A DNA stretch of 64,000 nt from Fulvia fulva (lineage: Eukaryota > Ascomycota > Dothideomycetes > Mycosphaerellales > Mycosphaerellaceae), in the NCBI RefSeq assembly GCF_020509005.1, contig NC_063016.1, forward strand, positions 4,278,001 through 4,342,000, given 5' to 3'. Positions 21,949 through 32,064 of this stretch are shown piece by piece. The first letter of the stretch is position 1, and each line of letters starts with the position of its first letter. The position numbers and the translations under genes were made by a program. The notes under the pieces were generated by a model. It worked only from the letters and a program-made list of their open reading frames with translations. It did not search any database and was not told the DNA's origin.

Positions 21949-23358
21949 ATGGCCGACAACACACAACGTCAACAGGAGCCCCCAAGGCCGCCATTCTACA
22001 AGTCCTCGACCCTGATACCATATCACCTACAAGTTGTTCAATTCCATGGTACCACCATCCGGGATAGATCCCCTGGCGAACGAGCAAGAGCGTACCTCGT
22101 GCGCAGCTCTCTCAGCCTGAACAATCGAGTCGTCAACAAGGGCGGCATTTCGGCACCCGTAGTGCCAACGATTGACCCCATCCAGACTCGGCAAGCCACC
22201 ACCACCACAGAGACCGGCTGCAACACGTCACATTCCCTGTTGAAGAGGGCCAGACCATCGAGTCGCCCAGCTACAGCTCAATCCGGTCACAAACATCGAA
22301 AGACGTCCTCTTCGTTATCCCAGTCTCTACAGCTCGCGGCTACCAAGGACCCCAGGCTCCAGACATTCGCAGGCTCCGAGACGAAAAACACAGCGCTCCC
22401 TTTGACACTTCACGGTGACGATTTCACCACAAATTCGAGGTCGCTAGCCACGAAAGACGCCCCACAGCGCTCTCGTTCCATCGAGAGAGTCGCCAGCAAA
22501 GTCAAATCGACAGCAAAAATAACCGTCACCCGGCTGGGCAAGGTCTTCCACCACAAGCGAGCTCGCGGGAAGTCTGTCGGCAGGCTGCGAAAATGCGAGC
22601 CAAGGCTGGAAAGGATTCCTATTGCGCTTGATGACTCTACACTACCTCGACCCAAACCCACTGAACCTACCCTGCAATGGATGCGCACGCCTGTGGCGGT
22701 GACCAAAGCACAGGAACGTCTGTACCAAAGTACACGACGATCTTGCTCGGCGTGGGAGGTCGAAATTCTTGGAACAATGCTTGAGCGCGCATTCAAATAC
22801 GGTCATACCGACTTCAGTGATCTTCGCCCGATAGGGCGTCTACTCGCACGTTGTACTGGCACACTGTCGTTCAAACTGCAGAAAGTATGGCCATCAGGCT
22901 GCAGGGTAATGCAACGGATGTATTCTCGCAACGATGGCCGCGAAGACGACATGGCTACACTAATACCTCCCTTGGGGGCTCCCGCTCTCATTGCACGACC
23001 TGACGCAGCAGCCACCGCTAGTGGCTCCACGTCATGGTTCGTGGTGGACATTGAAGGTCCTCCGATGAAAGGCAAACCAGGGCTGAGGAGTCAGATCAAG
23101 CTGGGCATTGCTGATGAGGTTATTGGACACTATCAAGTCACTAGTATGGCTCCCGACTTTAGGGTGTGCTGCGTAAGCCGCAAGCAAGTGAGAAGTACGG
23201 AGCGCTCTCTTCGACAGAGCGAGAGGCAGCTAGGTGAGGGGAGTGCCCCGACCGAGAGGGTGCAAAGCGTGGTGATCAGGGTACAGAGTGTGATCAAGTA
23301 TGACAGAGGGAGCGTTGAAACGCTAAACGATCTGCTGAGTATGTATACCGAGCGATGA
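21949..23358 (+). CDS. Unrecognised basic, serine-rich protein, 469 aa
   Basis: Single exon with ATG in a good context (GCCATGG). I do not recognise a domain. The first 210 residues are disordered with many S, T, R and K and a basic segment (KVFHHKRARGKSVGRLRK). From about 230 there is an alternating helix-like region (AQERLYQSTRRSCSAWEVEILGTML), and towards the end a stretch WFVVDIEGPP and DFRVCCVSRKQVR. No signal peptide or membrane segment is seen. The long uninterrupted frame with a fungal start context makes it likely real; species- or lineage-restricted origin is possible. Confidence 0.6.
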   Translation: MADNTQRQQEPPRPPFYKSSTLIPYHLQVVQFHGTTIRDRSPGERARAYLVRSSLSLNNRVVNKGGISAPVVPTIDPIQTRQATTTTETGCNTSHSLLKRARPSSRPATAQSGHKHRKTSSSLSQSLQLAATKDPRLQTFAGSETKNTALPLTLHGDDFTTNSRSLATKDAPQRSRSIERVASKVKSTAKITVTRLGKVFHHKRARGKSVGRLRKCEPRLERIPIALDDSTLPRPKPTEPTLQWMRTPVAVTKAQERLYQSTRRSCSAWEVEILGTMLERAFKYGHTDFSDLRPIGRLLARCTGTLSFKLQKVWPSGCRVMQRMYSRNDGREDDMATLIPPLGAPALIARPDAAATASGSTSWFVVDIEGPPMKGKPGLRSQIKLGIADEVIGHYQVTSMAPDFRVCCVSRKQVRSTERSLRQSERQLGEGSAPTERVQSVVIRVQSVIKYDRGSVETLNDLLSMYTER

Positions 23359-23611
23359 TAGAACGACAGACTACTTGGTCCAACAACGGGGTTGGGTATC
23401 ACGATTAATGATTGGTGATGAAGAGACACCCAAGCTATGGTAGTCATGATAATCCTGCAATGAAAGTACGATTTTTCTGAATCTCTTGCGCACCATCTCA
23501 AATGCTCTGGTGCAAGAAGGAAGCATCCAACACCATCTTGCTCTAACAAAGCAACGCGACTATATACCAGCCGTCCAAGCAACACAAGATACCTCCACCT
23601 TCAAATCTCCT

Positions 23612-24164
23612 ATGGCTTCCGACGGCACCGCCGACTCAACAGCACCCATCCACTGGCTCGACAAAAGCCGCACCCAGCTCTTCCGAGAGCATCTCGACTG
23701 CCCACCCGGCGAGGAAGCTCCTAAGACCAAAGAAGCCACCATCATCCTCGTCGCCAGCATCTTCCACAACGACAACCTCCTCTTATGCCGCAGGACCAGA
23801 GACAACGAGTGGAAAATCCCCATGCTAAGTATTCACCGTAACACCAACTGACCTTCTCAACGATTCTCTCCTCGAACAAGGCACACGTCGCGACAATGGC
23901 GACTATTGCAATCTCCACCGCCATGGGGGAAGTTTCTGGGAACCATTCTCGATGCTGAGGATTTAGTAGAGGGACGCCGAGGCGCTGATTGTGGCGATGT
24001 TGCCGGTGATGGTGGTGATGGAGAAGGTGCCGGGGAAGATGTTCGAAGATGGGGCGAGGTATGATGGGGTTCAGTGGTGTGGTGAGAAAGAGGCTGTCAA
24101 TCAGTTGTTCATCTCTGGATCAGTACTGGATGAAGATCACATCAGAGATCTTCGCACGGTATGA
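23612..24164 (+). pseudogene. Decayed Nudix-hydrolase-like gene
   Basis: The opening (MASDGTADS...KTKEATIILVASIFHNDNLLLCRRTRDNEWKIP) matches the first strands of a Nudix fold, where family members continue with a P-G-G turn and the Nudix box G-x5-E-x7-R-E-U-x-E-E-x-G-U. Here the frame stops 10 codons later. A different frame downstream keeps a weak echo of the box (ATIAISTAMGEVSG near 23890-23935) and then a plausible C-terminal piece ending near 24164. The box glutamates needed for metal binding are gone and no splice solution restores the frame. I read it as a remnant; the downstream half is speculative. Confidence 0.4.
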
Positions 24165-24337
24165 GGAGTGCCGTGGCGAGAGCACGTCGAAACCTGATTT
24201 GAAGGAATGACAGGATGGCTGAGTGCATGTGCGTATGGAGGAGCTCGTAGAAGATTAATAGAAATTGTAAGAATCAGCATCTCTCCAAGTTCGATTATCC
24301 TCATACACCCCAGCTTCCAACACCTCCCACCCCACCC

Positions 24338-25898
24338 CTACTTCCTCATAGCCTTCTCAGGATCCTTGACCCACCTCTTACAAAACCCGGCCCACTCCCT
24401 CGCCGCCTTCCCAAAACACCTCTCCAAATCATCCCTAACCTGCCGCGCCTCCCACTGCCGATCCTCCCACTCCATCTCCCCCTCAGGCACGCTATGCGTC
24501 CACCCAATCGCCTTCAAGACCTCCGTATCAGCCGGCGTAGCAACATATTCCGGGAAAAGCTTAGGATCGGCGTCATGGCAGCGGGCGGCTAGGTACCGCT
24601 CTAGAATGTCCATTTTTGCGAAGGGGGTGAGGGTGAGATTTAGGTGTTTGTATTTGTAGGCGGTGGAGGAGAGGCGTTTGGTAATGTCGCTGCTGGTTTT
24701 GGCGCCGCGGTAGGAGGCGTAGAACCAGACTGGGTCGGGAAGTTAGTTCATGTGAAGGGAGAGGGGGTGGGGGAAGCTTGGATGGAGAGTACATACCGGC
24801 GTCAATTTCTGCCAAGCCGCCAAAGGGCCAGATGGGCACAGCGACGGTGTCGATGACGATTGCTGGCGGAAATAGGAGTGCGGATATGATGGTATCGCGG
24901 AGTGCGCGTTTCTTGGTGCGGAGCAGGGAGGCGGTGAAATTCTCTCGGAGAAGTTCCTCGTCGTGGTCGTGGCTCCCGTCTATGGTGAGACGCAGTACCG
25001 GTGGGTGGAGGAGCACAAGCTCTTCGGGGGAGACTTGCTTCGCGTATACATCCTCGGCAGCTGCATTACTCTCATCCTGCAGCCTCGCGACCCGATTTAA
25101 GAATTCGAGGTTCGTGGATTTGGTCTTGTCGATGCCCCAGTCGGTTCCTTTCGTAGCGCGCCACTTGGCCCGCTTCCATTTTGTGGTGTTCCCATCCTTG
25201 GGTTGCCGCATCTTCGCCTCTCGGAGTTCTTCGTACCATTTTCGTCTGCAGAAGTGGGGGATGCCTTCCTTTCGCCATGCGTCAGTTTTGCTCTCGCCTT
25301 CTGGCTTGGTGAGGAAGGGAGCAGGAGGAGGAGTGTAGATCATGAAGCGTGGAGGGATCAGCTGGGATGTGGTGTGGACGCTGACTGGTGGTAGCTGAGG
25401 TTTCGGGTAGGGGACGAGGAAGGCGGTGAGAATGGTGAGAGACCGGTGCCAGCTTGTGGGCGAGTAGGATTCACGTGTCTGCTCTGAGAGATGACTTTGT
25501 CGTTGAGGCGGTGGTAGGTGAGAGGTGTCGATCAGCTGGCCATTGAGGCCTTTCGGGCCTTCTCTGGGCTGGGTTTGATTCTGATCTTCAGTTCTGTGCT
25601 CATGAGAAGCCTGATGTTGAGATGGAGGTTTACGGATGGGAGTATTCTGATCGTTGAGGCCCTGTGAGCCTTCCTTGGTGTCTACCGGCTGTTCGGCCAC
25701 GGGCTGCAAAGGAAAGTAGGATGTCCTCTTCACGTTCTCCGGATTTTCCGTTGCTGTGTGTTCTTCAGCTTCGTCCGGTGGCGACAACGGTGTTCTTGGC
25801 GGCAACGGCGGACGATAGTCCGCTATCTCTACAGTGCCATTCATTGTAGGAGGCTGCAGATTTTCGTCCGACATGTTCGAGTAATACCGCTGCTTCAT
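24338..25898 (-). CDS. Conserved-looking hypothetical protein with proline-rich N-terminus, 497 aa, 2 exons
   Basis: Exons 25898-24797 and 24729-24338 with a 67-bp intron (GTATGT donor, AACTAAC branch, CCCAG acceptor); phases agree and total 498 codons. The N-terminal 200 residues are disordered with several PxxP runs. A charged block follows (about 210-280; KWYEELREAK, RAKWRATKGTDWG). The C-terminal part is the most family-like: a hydrophobic segment LFPPAIVIDTVAVPIWPFGGLAEIDAGVWFYASYRGAK, then ILERYLAARCHDADPKLFPEY. The hydrophobic piece could be membrane-embedded. No catalytic motif recognised, so no function is given. An ATG eight codons in (25874) is an alternative start. Confidence 0.7.
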
Positions 25899-26750
25899 GA
25901 CTGCCGTCTCGAAGAGAAACGAGGGACGAGGCAGATACAGTTCTGTTCCATTTTGAAGTACTTGACATGATGCCTTACGTCAAAGGGAAATCGAAACGTC
26001 GGCTGACAGGCTGTTCCTTGTCCAGAATGATTGAACTTGGCATTAGTGACAGACGTCAAACCGTTGAGTGGGAATCTGCACGAAACACTGCGATCAAGCT
26101 GGTCAAATCCTTCAGAGGGTAATACATTCTGTAGGGAACCTGACACTTTGTGCCGGGAGTGCGTAGCCGCCAGTGCGTTACTGCGTCAAAACGTACCAGC
26201 TTGGCTGCACCTGAGCAATATACCGCGTCTTTACAGTCCTCGGAATCTGAGCTGTGTCTGTGCAAAGATACTGCTTTTTATTCGAGCCAGAAAGCTGACG
26301 CTTTGGTTCTGTTGGGTTGTGAATTGACTAGTATGTAGTCGCTGTTTAGCATCAGCATTGAGCGACAAAGGTTAATGTCAGATTCAGGCAACAGGATGAG
26401 AACTCGCCGCACCGACCCAGATTTCATTTATGGCATCCGATTTAGCAGTCGGCATCGTCAGTGCAATTTCGTCTTTCCTTTCCCGACAGCAGTAGCACGA
26501 GCACGCCAAGACACAAATAGACCGTCGCAGGCTGTCGAGCACAACAACATACCACCCCAACTCTCATCACAGGTTCCCGACTCATTGCTCTTGAGTCGAC
26601 TCAGGACATCCTCTCGTATCCTTATGCATACCAACGAGTCTTAGTTGTCTCAGGACTGCTGCAAATAATCTTCCGTAACTCAAAAGTGCCCTGTTGGTCC
26701 AAGATATTTTAGTGATGTTCGCCACAAGTACCGCAGGCCGCTTTCGGGAG
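25899..26750. other. Intergenic region
   Basis: About 850 bp between tandem minus-strand genes: promoter of the hypothetical gene and 3' region of the F-box-type gene. Nothing else seen. Confidence 0.4.
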
Positions 26751-28386
26751 TCAACTGCCTGAGTTTGACGACGAGCTGCCAGTGTCGTTCGAGATTAGTT
26801 GTCGTCGGGCGTACGCGAGCTTGCAGGTGTAAGCAAATGTGTCGAGATGAGGTTGACAGAGGAGATAGAGAGGGGCTGACAACAGCGGTACTGTCTTCTG
26901 GAAGGCGATGGCGGCTGGGTATGCCTGCAGAGACAGAGCTTGTACCCGTCGCTCGTGATACATGGTGTCTGAAGCAGGCAATCTGACGACCGCGAGAACA
27001 GACCACATGTTATCGATCTCCCGGGTGGGATTGCAAGAGGGTGTAACGTACCTTATCAAGCGTCTTTGCAAGATGCAAATGCTTATTGACCACAGTTGAA
27101 ATCTCGGAGCAAATGTTGCCTTGCATAATGACATTGCATTCTTGCGGTAGCCACCTGAGAATGTCGAAGCCGTTCGCGTAGACGGTCGTATTGCCGGTAG
27201 TGCCGCTGCCGTCTGCGCCAGGAAGCGTGAAAGGCATGTGAATAACAATCTTCTTCAAACCGGTGCAGTATCGCAGGCTGAGTCGCACGGTCTCCTGGAA
27301 GCGTTCAAGAATCTCGTTATAAGTCGGAATCTCCAATTCGATGTGCTTGATTTGACGGCGTGAGCGTTGATGTAGACATGCGAGCGTCGGCATGGCAGTG
27401 TTGAGATCGAGATTGAAGATGTTCTCGTTGTACAGGACACTTCGAGCCTCCTTGTAAACGTCTCGGCTAGCTCGAAGGATGTTAACGAGAAGAGGATCGG
27501 CATTCTGGTTACGCGCCGGTTCGGAAGAGCTTGACACGCCAGCACGAGACGTGTTGACGTGTCTACGAGCATTGGCAGGTCGTGTGGTGGCCGAGCGGAA
27601 GACCATGCCAGTGCCGGCAGTCTGCGCCGCGCCATATGATGGGCTTCCAGGAATGTTGTTGCCCGCAGCTGAGCCAGGAGCAGAACGACTAGTTTGTAAG
27701 CGGATGGGACGTGCACCTCGTGATGCCAGACCTCTGACCATGCCGTTTGGGACGCCAGCACGACGGAAAGCAGAGGCGACTGCATCGCCGCCGGAAGTGA
27801 TACGCTGGTGACGCGTTCTCAAGTTCGACCGTCGCTGTACGTCCTCCTCGACCTCTTCAGCATCCGAGAGGCTCTCCATGACGTCTACGACACCCTTGCT
27901 TAACTCTGGTTCCTTCTCAACAATTTGTGGCGGCTGCTCTTTCTTCGACAGTAGGATGTTATACGGTCTCGTCAGACAGGCGCGGTAGATCTCGAGGCGT
28001 ATCTCGGTCGGCAGCTCCATGATGGGGAAATGCTTCTCGTCTTTGTCGGTGACCGGACACACTTCCATCACATCCTCTTTGGCATCCTCCTCAGCTTGGA
28101 GAGCCTCGGCCATCTTCACGTCCGAGTCGTAATGGTCCTTGTCTGCCACGTTACTCCTGGCTTTGCCTTTACCGTTGGAGCTTCCGCTGGCCCCTGCAAC
28201 AACTTGCTGCGCCTCGTTGACCATATCCTGCAGCATGCCACTGCTGCTGGCTGATGCTAGCATTCTGCTGCGTTGTCTCGTGCTCCTCGAGGAGCTGTTT
28301 TCTGATCGACTCTTTGTGATTCCGTTTGGTGTCATAGGTGGAGAGAACGCGGGTGCATCGATCGGTTGAGAAGTCGAGGGCGCCAT
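26751..28386 (-). CDS. F-box-like / fungal 'LPTEIRLEIY' family protein, about 467 aa, 2 exons
   Basis: The main exon (28386-27052) encodes a disordered S/R-rich N-terminus and the motif MELPTEIRLEIYRACLTRPYNILL (about residues 122-145), the degenerate F-box-like helix typical of a large fungal family. A long low-complexity insert follows, then LLVNILRASRDVYKEARSVLYNENIFNLDL, which is the usual second block, and a repeat-like region IKHIELEIPTYNEILERF. The frame continues only 13 codons past a GTACGT donor at 27051. Splicing to 26819 (232-bp intron, TGCAAG acceptor) gives the ending LAYARRQLISNDT, which reads more naturally; this last exon is a proposal. Such proteins are presumed substrate adaptors of SCF ubiquitin ligases, but this is unproven for the subfamily. 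Confidence 0.7.
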
Positions 28387-29051
28387 TCATCTGCCTCCAG
28401 AGTCGCGCGTGAGTCCACTGTCGGGGCCGCCGAGGGTGTTGCGAAGGGCGAAGAACAGTATCGAATTCTGACGTGCTCGTAATTGAGCAAATACGCTCTC
28501 GCGTCCGTCTTAGGATAAGCAAGATTCGAGCAGGTGAAGGTCGGCGCGATTGTTTGTACGGTATGCAGCGCGGGGCTATCCGAGACAAAGGGTGGTGGCT
28601 GTGGCTCGCGTATGCCGTCGATATGATGGTGGTTGAGGAGAGAACTGCTGTCGTTATCGCTGCAGGCTGTCTCGTTGCAGCGTATACACACGTACACGTC
28701 GCCGCACAGCAAAGTTTGTTTGTGTTGTGTAGGTGGAGCACTAAGAAGAGGTGCAAAGCGAGAAGAGTAAGCGCATCTTCGCCCGCTGCTGGCTGATCTC
28801 TGTGTCACGAGCGGCGCTGACTCCGGCTCCTGCCGGTGCACGTGCGCCCCTTCCGAAGACGCGACGCGACTTCCTCTCCCTTCGTTCCTTCACTCTCTCA
28901 TCAACAACGACGACATCACACATCAACAACGACGACATCCCACATCAAATCACGACTGCAGAGCATCGCCTGTCGAGCCTGTAGTCTTCTGCACAGAAAA
29001 ATAAATCAACCAGCTACTACACTGAAAACACCTCTCAGGCCAGAACTCATC
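28387..29051. promoter_or_regulatory. Divergent promoter region between two F-box-type genes
   Basis: 665 bp. Near 28905-28945, in the likely 5' UTR of the right-hand gene, an imperfect tandem repeat of CATCAACAACGACGACATC occurs twice. ORFs on both strands here are short and unsupported. Confidence 0.45.
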
Positions 29052-30269
29052 ATGGCAAATGCAACACTGCTGTCTCTGTCACTGGAGATGCTTCAACACA
29101 TCTTCACTTTCATCAAGCCGACACATCTCTCAGCCTTGAGACTCACATGTAAGGAGCTCGAGGGGGCAGTCCTTGATCAGTGGGCAGCATGTTGGATCGC
29201 AGATTTGGAGGGGTTTATGTTCAGTCCCGCTCGCCTTAGCAGGCTGCAAAGTCTACTCCTGGTGGAGCGATTCGAGCGCAAGATTCGAAATGTCTGTCTG
29301 ACGTTAGACGTCACTGAAAACAGCAAATGGGAGATTGATCTTGCACCGAGCGAAGACACCGAGTTCTTGCTTGCCCAGGAGTACATATGGGTTGGCATCA
29401 ACGTTGGTTGGTACAACACATATCTTCGCGACTTGAACATCGATTGGGCCACAATACACGACGTCCTTCTTTTGGTGGCTGAGCACGGCAGCTGTCGACT
29501 GTCGCTGGACCTTAAAGGATATTCGGACACGACTAGCGACGTCAAGGGCCGCTTTCCCACTATCACCACGGACATGCTGTTTGTGGCTATGAAGATAAAT
29601 TGTCTTTTCCGTTCGCTTCGTATAACGGAGGGCTTTGAGTGCCAAAGTCGAGAATTGGGGTTTCTATCACAAACCTTGAGTTCGTATGCGGCAAACAGCC
29701 TTGAGCATTTCGACTTTCGTGTGGAGGTCAAGGACAAAGCAAGTATGGCGGGCAAGACAGCGGCGCACAGTTTTGGACTTTCTAGAGACATATTGCGAAA
29801 AGCCACCAAAATTAGGGCGCTATCAATCGAGCTTAAGACCGAAGATTACCGAGTTATAGAACATCCTGAAAGTGTGAAGCTGGCAAGGGAGGTGACCAGC
29901 GCTGTGCAAATGGATCTTCTGGCTTCACTGCACCTGTCCGACGTTCAGGTTCCGCTCTGCGACATGCTCGAGATGTTCAAATTATGCTCGCGCGCATTAA
30001 AGGATATCGAGATCAACAACGTGTGGTTGATGGCACCGGAAGATCCTTGGCTCGAAATCGCCCGCCATCTCCGACACTCCTTCCAGCTGGAATCGTTTCG
30101 CGTTGAAGACCTCTGCAAGATTGAGCCGGAGGATGGCAAGCTTCTGGATGCGCTCTTCAGCTCGCCTTGGTTCGAGCCGGGGGTATGCCTGGAGACTTGG
30201 GGACTGAAGGATACGACAGCATTTCTCGATCACATCATCAAGCACGGAGTGACGTACAAACGAGTATAA
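29052..30269 (+). CDS. F-box protein, 405 aa
   Basis: Single exon. The ATG at 29052 (MANATLLSLSLEMLQHIF) is chosen because an F-box begins at once: LSLEMLQHIFTFIKPTHLSALRLTCKELEGAV (residues 8-42), with the L/P-E-x-L-x-x-I-F and L-R-L-T-C-K hallmarks. The frame is open further upstream but is then low-complexity UTR-like sequence. The remainder is a mixed alpha/beta region without a recognised domain; leucine-containing segments (LASLHLSDVQVPLCDML, ALKDIEINNVWL) hint at irregular leucine-rich-like repeats. F-box proteins join Skp1 and recruit targets to SCF ubiquitin ligases; the target is unknown. It is divergent from the other F-box-type gene. Confidence 0.75.
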   Translation: MANATLLSLSLEMLQHIFTFIKPTHLSALRLTCKELEGAVLDQWAACWIADLEGFMFSPARLSRLQSLLLVERFERKIRNVCLTLDVTENSKWEIDLAPSEDTEFLLAQEYIWVGINVGWYNTYLRDLNIDWATIHDVLLLVAEHGSCRLSLDLKGYSDTTSDVKGRFPTITTDMLFVAMKINCLFRSLRITEGFECQSRELGFLSQTLSSYAANSLEHFDFRVEVKDKASMAGKTAAHSFGLSRDILRKATKIRALSIELKTEDYRVIEHPESVKLAREVTSAVQMDLLASLHLSDVQVPLCDMLEMFKLCSRALKDIEINNVWLMAPEDPWLEIARHLRHSFQLESFRVEDLCKIEPEDGKLLDALFSSPWFEPGVCLETWGLKDTTAFLDHIIKHGVTYKRV

Positions 30270-30484
30270 TTGAGCTTCAGGAGACAGTGGAAGAAAAGTG
30301 CATATGGAATTACACACGGACCAAGCTAATGGAGGAAATGTCTGGGCGAGCCAACCTTTGAGTCACTGAGATGCCGAATTGGTACAAATGACTCGTTATG
30401 GTTACTTGGAGAGTCCTAACATTGGTGATGCTCACTACGCAGAATAATTAGCTACCTTGCAATGCCCAACGCTTCGCGTCAATA

Positions 30485-30988
30485 CTATCCGAAGAACATT
30501 GGGAGCTCCTCGCGACAACAAGGACACTCACCTTTCTGAAGTAGCCAAGGCTTGATACAGCCCGCCTGGAACTTGTGGCCACAAGGAAGGACGATCACCT
30601 CATCTCCAACCTCAAACTCTTCGCAGCAGATGACACACTCAGCGTGTTCCTCTGCCTCCTCTTCAGTCACTGTATGCGACGGAAGCGCATCGACAACGGC
30701 GGAACTCGCGGGCGCAGTTTTGGGGACCATCTCCTGGAGAGGAATACCTGCTTCGAGGTCAGTCGTCTCGCGGAGCCCTTTGTACACTACATATGCATAG
30801 AAGAGTGTAGCAGTTATGACCATCGTCCCAATTATGACGATGAGAATGTTGTCCTGGAGCCATGCCTTGACTGGATCCTCCGGCTGCTGGTGTCCGTAAC
30901 CATAGCCGCAGATTCTTGGGATGTCTGCAGTGCCACAAAGGCTGACAAAGAAGTCTTCGTCGACTTTGTGAGCGTTGAATGGGGGCAT
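30485..30988 (-). CDS. Single-pass membrane RING-H2-type protein, 167 aa
   Basis: A short N-terminal region is followed by one membrane helix (ILIVIIGTMVITATLFYAYVV, about 49-69), a linker, and a C-terminal RING: CVICCEEF...VLPCGHKFQAGC...CPCC. This is the architecture of small transmembrane E3 ubiquitin ligases. Oddity: in the RING-H2 consensus C-G-H-x-F-H-x-x-C the second histidine (a zinc ligand) is Gln here; a single base change (CAC/CAT to CAG) would explain it. Single exon; the ATG at 30988 is the only reasonable start. Whether the RING still folds or binds an E2 is open. Confidence 0.8.
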   Translation of the reverse strand: MPPFNAHKVDEDFFVSLCGTADIPRICGYGYGHQQPEDPVKAWLQDNILIVIIGTMVITATLFYAYVVYKGLRETTDLEAGIPLQEMVPKTAPASSAVVDALPSHTVTEEEAEEHAECVICCEEFEVGDEVIVLPCGHKFQAGCIKPWLLQKGECPCCREELPMFFG

Positions 30989-31667
30989 GGTGGTCGGATT
31001 GGACGGATGGTGTTTGTGAGGGCTGCGTGAGTAGTCCGTTTGAGCTGTAGGTGCGAATCGAACTTTGCCAGAAAGTCGATATGCGATGTCACAACGGTCA
31101 AGGAAAGGTTCTGGCTGGGAGGGCCGGCTTATATGCCACAGTGCTGGGAGACAAAGGCATTGTGGTGTTATTGTGCAACAAAGACTTTCTCAATCACAAA
31201 AGTCAGAGACAATGGCTTTGTGCTGATATGAGGAGACGATCATGTCTCGATGCTGGCTTTGAAGACCCTGGGTCAGCAGAGAAGAGCCGTTTGTTGACAA
31301 TGCAGATGATCTCGATGTGAGCAACGAGCAACGTGCAAGGCAGCATCGGTCGCACCAGAGCGTACGGCTGCCTCGAAAACTCTAACAGTGCACGCCATAC
31401 CTTTTGACCGGAGCCGTGTGCCTGGGTTTCGGCGCTTTGTATGGTGATGTATACGCAGCGCTCGCACGATACGGCTGCCTCGTACCCGGCGGCGGGTCAG
31501 TGATGGGGTAGTTCACTTTTAAAGGAGACCTCAGCTGGTTCGCGACTTAGCTCGGATGACCGTGTGACCAGATTGAAGAGGTTGAAGTCGTGGCTACCGA
31601 GAATACGTACACTGGTCCTATCGAGCCGGCCCCCTTCGTGAGCTTATTCGAGCCCTACACAATGAAT
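30989..31667. other. Intergenic region
   Basis: About 680 bp: promoter of the RING gene and the 3' region of the small secreted protein gene. The block ACGGCTGCCTCG occurs twice (near 31364 and 31470). No gene seen. Confidence 0.4.
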
Positions 31668-32009
31668 CTACGAGCAATTCGCATACGAGTCCTCGGAGTG
31701 TGAAGGCCCTTCCCTTCCCCAGTGGAAGACGCACCCGTTGCCTTCGACGAAGCATGGCTTTGCCTGCGTGATGTTAGCGATCATTGGCCAGGTGAATTGC
31801 ACAGCATGTCTCCACGAACATCAGAGCATCTCAGGAATTGTCCGCGGCCGCCATGTTCAGAGCAGTATCCGGCGCCGGCTGGCTTAACACATCTCTGTCA
31901 TCTACGGTGTTAGCGTTGGATCAAAGGCAGCCGAGGATAGATGACTCGCATTTATGGCGGTGACAAGGGCCAGGAGGCAGCTCAGCTTGGCTGCGATGAG
32001 GAGTTTCAT
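31668..32009 (-). CDS. Small cysteine-rich secreted protein (candidate effector), 76 aa, 3 exons
   Basis: Too fragmented to show as one long frame. Exons are 32009-31950, 31894-31820 and 31763-31668. Exon 1 is a signal peptide, MKLLIAAKLSCLLALVTAIN. The mature chain has six cysteines: RCVKPAGAGYC, FLRCSD, AKPCFVEGNGC and a terminal YANCS. Intron 2 (56 bp) has GTTCGT and a GCTAAC branch before CGCAG. Intron 1 (55 bp) appears to be GC-AG: donor GCGAGT, branch GCTAAC, acceptor GACAG. A TATA box lies 48 bp before the ATG. An even cysteine count, small size and secretion are typical of fungal effectors or antimicrobial peptides; the role is inference. Exon phases are all zero and sum to 77 codons, which supports the model. 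Confidence 0.65.
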
Positions 32010-32056
32010 GTGATGACGAGCTTAGTGCAACGTTCAACTTCGGCCAAAGATCCAGC

Positions 32057-32064
32057 CTTTTATA
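32057..32064 (-). promoter_or_regulatory. TATA box of the small secreted protein gene
   Basis: TATAAAAG on the minus strand, 48 bp upstream of the ATG at 32009, a close spacing that implies a short 5' UTR. Confidence 0.65.

Noticed and set aside
24207..25338. Plus-strand ORFs of 150 and 186 codons opposite the 497-aa hypothetical gene
   Set aside because: They mirror the coding strand of a spliced gene with consistent introns; low-complexity translations.
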